A stretch of DNA of 15,940 nt from UBA1181 sp045601045. GTDB lineage: Bacteria; Bacteroidota; Bacteroidia; Bacteroidales; Paludibacteraceae. A model generated the notes under the pieces. That model did not search any database, was not told the origin of the DNA, and saw nothing but the letters and a program-made list of their open reading frames with translations. Shown here in pieces: positions 14,901 through 15,940 of the stretch. Position 1 is the stretch's first letter. Each line of letters opens with the position of its first letter. The DNA is taken from assembly GCA_045601045.1 (NCBI GenBank), contig JAZRZA010000003.1, positions 1 to 15,940 of the forward strand, in the 5' to 3' direction. Both the position numbers and the translations under genes were made by a program.

Positions 14901-15940
14901 AACTCGCTCTTCTTAGCGTACTCACCCATATCAGGCAGATCCTCCGCCTTAGCGAATTCTGACAAATCCTCGGTTCTTGCGTAACCATCCAAACTAGGAA
15001 TCTCTGAAGTCTTTGCATAACCCTCTAGGCTAGGCAATTCGCTCTTCTTAGCATACTCACCCATGTCTGGCAGATTCTCCGTCTTGGCGTATTCAGCCAG
15101 ATCTTCGGTTCTTGCGTAACCTTCCAAACTTGGGATATCAGTAGTTTTGGCATAATCGTCCAAGCTAGGAATGTCCGAGGTCTTTGCATAACCCTCCAAA
15201 CTTGGCAATTCGCTCTTCTTAGCATACTCACCCATATCTGGCAGATTCTCTGTCTTAGCGTAAACTGCCAAATCCTCGGTTCTTGCGTAACCATCTAAGC
15301 TAGGGATATCAGTTGTCTTTGCATAGCCTTCTAAGCTAGGAATATCAGTTGCCTTCGCGTAACCTTCCAAACTTGGCACCTCGCTCTTCTTAGCGTACTC
15401 ATCCATATTTGGCAAATCCACTGACTTTGCATATTCTGCCAAATCCTCGGTTCTTGCATAACCTTCTAAGCTAGGAATGTCCGATGTCTTTGCGTAACCT
15501 TCCAAACTAGGCAACTCGCTCTTCTTAGCATACTCACCCATGTCTGGCAGATTCTCCGCCTTAGCGTATTCTGCTAAATCTTCGGTTCTTGCGTAACCAT
15601 CTAAGCTTGGGATGTCTGATGTTTTTGCATAGCCCTCCAAGCTAGGCAACTCGCTCTTTTTAGCATACTCACCCATATCTGGCAAATTCTCTGTCTTAGC
15701 GTAAACTGCCAAATCCTCTGTTCTTGCGTAACCGTCTAGGCTTGGGATATCAGCTGTCTTTGCGTAACCTTCTAGACTAGGAATGTCAGTTGCCTTCGCG
15801 TAACCTTCCAAACTAGGCAACTCGCTCTTCTTAGCGTACTCACCCATGTCTGGCAGATTCTCTGTCTTAGCGTAAACTGCCAAATCTTCGGTTCTTGCGT
15901 AACCATCCAAACTAGGAATCTCTGAAGTCTTTGCATAACC
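11930..15940 (-). CDS. Giant modular fibre-like protein with C-terminal histidine phosphatase (5' end off the window)
   Basis: 1336 codons plus stop are visible and the frame is still open at 15940, so the true N-terminus and any signal peptide are missing. Domains from the N-terminal side: a regular YAK/YAR repeat stalk (15940-14556); a degenerate stalk with five PTKVSAFxNDAxY-like units (14555-14010), similar to phage tail-fibre repeats; a coiled coil, MMAKMQAQMDSLAAQNKAL (about 14005-13885); two MBG-like beta domains (13880-13325), the second with LTITAGSGSKTYD; a jelly-roll-like domain from WVEDFSDG to GVYIDNIRLS (13315-12790); an E/T/G-rich linker; and a histidine phosphatase (about 12640-11933). 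The phosphatase keeps VRHSER (RH at 12583-12578), STDVKRAMETA near 12450-12420 and GSHD (H at 12151-12149), so it looks catalytically complete. No T9SS or LPxTG sorting signal ends the protein. Surface display of the enzyme on a stalk is inferred. Confidence 0.8.
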   Translation of the reverse strand, partial: GYAKTSEIPSLDGYARTEDLAVYAKTENLPDMGEYAKKSELPSLEGYAKATDIPSLEGYAKTADIPSLDGYARTEDLAVYAKTENLPDMGEYAKKSELPSLEGYAKTSDIPSLDGYARTEDLAEYAKAENLPDMGEYAKKSELPSLEGYAKTSDIPSLEGYARTEDLAEYAKSVDLPNMDEYAKKSEVPSLEGYAKATDIPSLEGYAKTTDIPSLDGYARTEDLAVYAKTENLPDMGEYAKKSELPSLEGYAKTSDIPSLDDYAKTTDIPSLEGYARTEDLAEYAKTENLPDMGEYAKKSELPSLEGYAKTSEIPSLDGYARTEDLSEFAKAEDLPDMGEYAKKSELPSLEGYAKTADVPSLDGYAKTTDIPNLEGYAKTEDLAEYAKAENLPDMGEYAKKSEVPSLEGYAKTTDIPSLDGYAKTSEIPSLEGYARTEDLVEYAKTENLPDMGEYAKKSDLPKVPAKVSELTNDAGYITAEEVPTVTVPTKVSAFDNDANYVKRVELKDYVKSSDLSKYLTQEDLPEIPSTDGLVTHEELSDYALKTEIPTVPTNVSAFTNDADYATRSELPSTEGLLSKTEAATSYQTKGEYLTQSDLTEYAKSASVPTKVAQLEDATDYAKKTDVPEVPKVVSAFENDARYVTETHLMQLSDMMAKMQAQMDSLAAQNKALTAQVETLMAKMKSYHDITTELIISSASKSWTYDCSEHKDDTYTVTMGGENVSSVDGKTFVLSNGDRLVITSTAKGVTYYDANYTNNNTFTYTLDHAELYTNVKTNVGTLSIHKRPLTITAGSGSKTYDESALTENSFSTASGALASCDAIASVTLTGSQTEEGRSANVASDAVIKSGEELRTANYEITYLDGVLEVTSPLVEKITTWVEDFSDGIGNVANNSVGWYELSASNGELCAVLREPDNTQRLACFVITSPKVLDLTDGAYLSMSIKSVPQGVYNVTNQSNCFALRLKDSNGNYSRWINITGNGVASGSNGVSVAGITIDKADISNYLTGIDKSNIVAIECTTIGWVEYPERAIEYKQRDKGVYIDNIRLSRNTYETAEPEQGGETITDPSTGADTENPDGKIFKRVAASYSNFSTTDFNDANTIYKNVRTSEGDRVIFIVRHSERDNVTGKQVGLNQNGLDILQQVAAPKFQGAPFEDASTDGYFSTDVKRAMETAYFIGQSRGASGCTRTTLFEGDEWEGVTSVYHGSDMTNYFSEVKVGDHDWGHARDYYKNDKTGCTNRCEEIINWIVKKSEGHPFSFVGSHDLCMVPLVCWATDNGDMFSDWNNQYGTQYGQNNTPYGWLYYMAGVAVIVHEDGFWEVYPVNGLESGKFVRNR
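14556..15940 (-). repeat. In-frame tandem repeats, 135/171-bp units (45/57 residues)
   Basis: The marker sequence encoding LPDMGEYAKKSE recurs nine times, at plus positions 14583, 14754, 14925, 15060, 15231, 15402, 15537, 15672 and 15843. The spacings are 171, 171, 135, 171, 171, 135, 135 and 171. The difference is always 36 bases, one 12-residue sub-unit (GYAKTSDIPSLD type). Each full unit is GYARTEDLAEYAKTENLP, then DMGEYAKKSELPSLE, then one or two GYAKTxDIPSL sub-units. The array continues off the right edge. Confidence 0.92.

Noticed and set aside
14556..15940. CRISPR array
   Set aside because: The repeats are long, imperfect, in frame and code for a regular YAK/YAR protein repeat. There are no short identical repeats with unique spacers and no cas genes.
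11930..15940. Part of a prophage, given the tail-fibre-like repeats
   Set aside because: No other phage gene (capsid, portal, terminase, tail assembly, integrase) is visible in the window, and the C-terminal phosphatase is not a usual tail-fibre part. It cannot be excluded beyond the right edge.

Overview
The window looks like a piece of a Bacteroidales chromosome. Several start regions carry the Bacteroidetes -7 promoter element TAnnTTTG, in two cases with a TTTG-like -33 element. Shine-Dalgarno sequences are mostly absent. The gene content (DUF4421 and DUF4015 families, Crp-like regulators ending in SYLGITPETLSRI, an Rpn/PD-(D/E)XK protein with a KEG-rich tail) fits that phylum. I cannot name a genus from sequence alone.

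Layout, left to right. (1) Bases 1 to about 352 are the left end of an IS110-type insertion sequence on the minus strand: the first 44 codons of its DEDD recombinase, preceded by a roughly 220-base non-coding end. That end folds into two tandem stem / internal loop / hairpin structures, which is the architecture of a bridge RNA. One loop can pair with the inferred element end. (2) 419-1975: a two-gene unit with a zinc phospholipase C / P1-nuclease-like protein and a small exported protein with YxPNG repeats. (3) 2252-5137: two tandem copies of a two-gene cassette (A-B, A'-B'), each encoding a pair of different Crp/Fnr-like regulators. (4) 5238-6428: ung (uracil-DNA glycosylase) followed after 3 bases by a GNAT acetyltransferase. 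(5) 6516-7385: an Rpn-family nuclease/transposase-like gene, with a near-perfect 17-bp palindrome over its promoter. (6) 7467-8249, minus: an amidohydrolase, convergent with the Rpn gene and sharing a bidirectional terminator with it. (7) 8349-9725: a DUF4015 glycoside-hydrolase-like lipoprotein. (8) 9803-10857: an lrgA-lrgB pair overlapping by ATGA. (9) 10899-11933: a DUF4421 outer-membrane-barrel-like protein. (10) 11930-15940, minus, open at the right edge: a giant modular protein with, from the visible N-terminal side, a highly regular YAK/YAR repeat stalk, a degenerate tail-fibre-like stalk, a coiled coil, two MBG-like domains, a jelly-roll-like domain and a C-terminal histidine phosphatase.

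Most genes are ordinary accessory or housekeeping functions. The regions most worth attention are the fibre-phosphatase fusion with its quantised 135/171-bp repeats, the candidate bridge RNA whose donor loop matches the inferred IS end, and the duplicated pair of Crp-like regulators.
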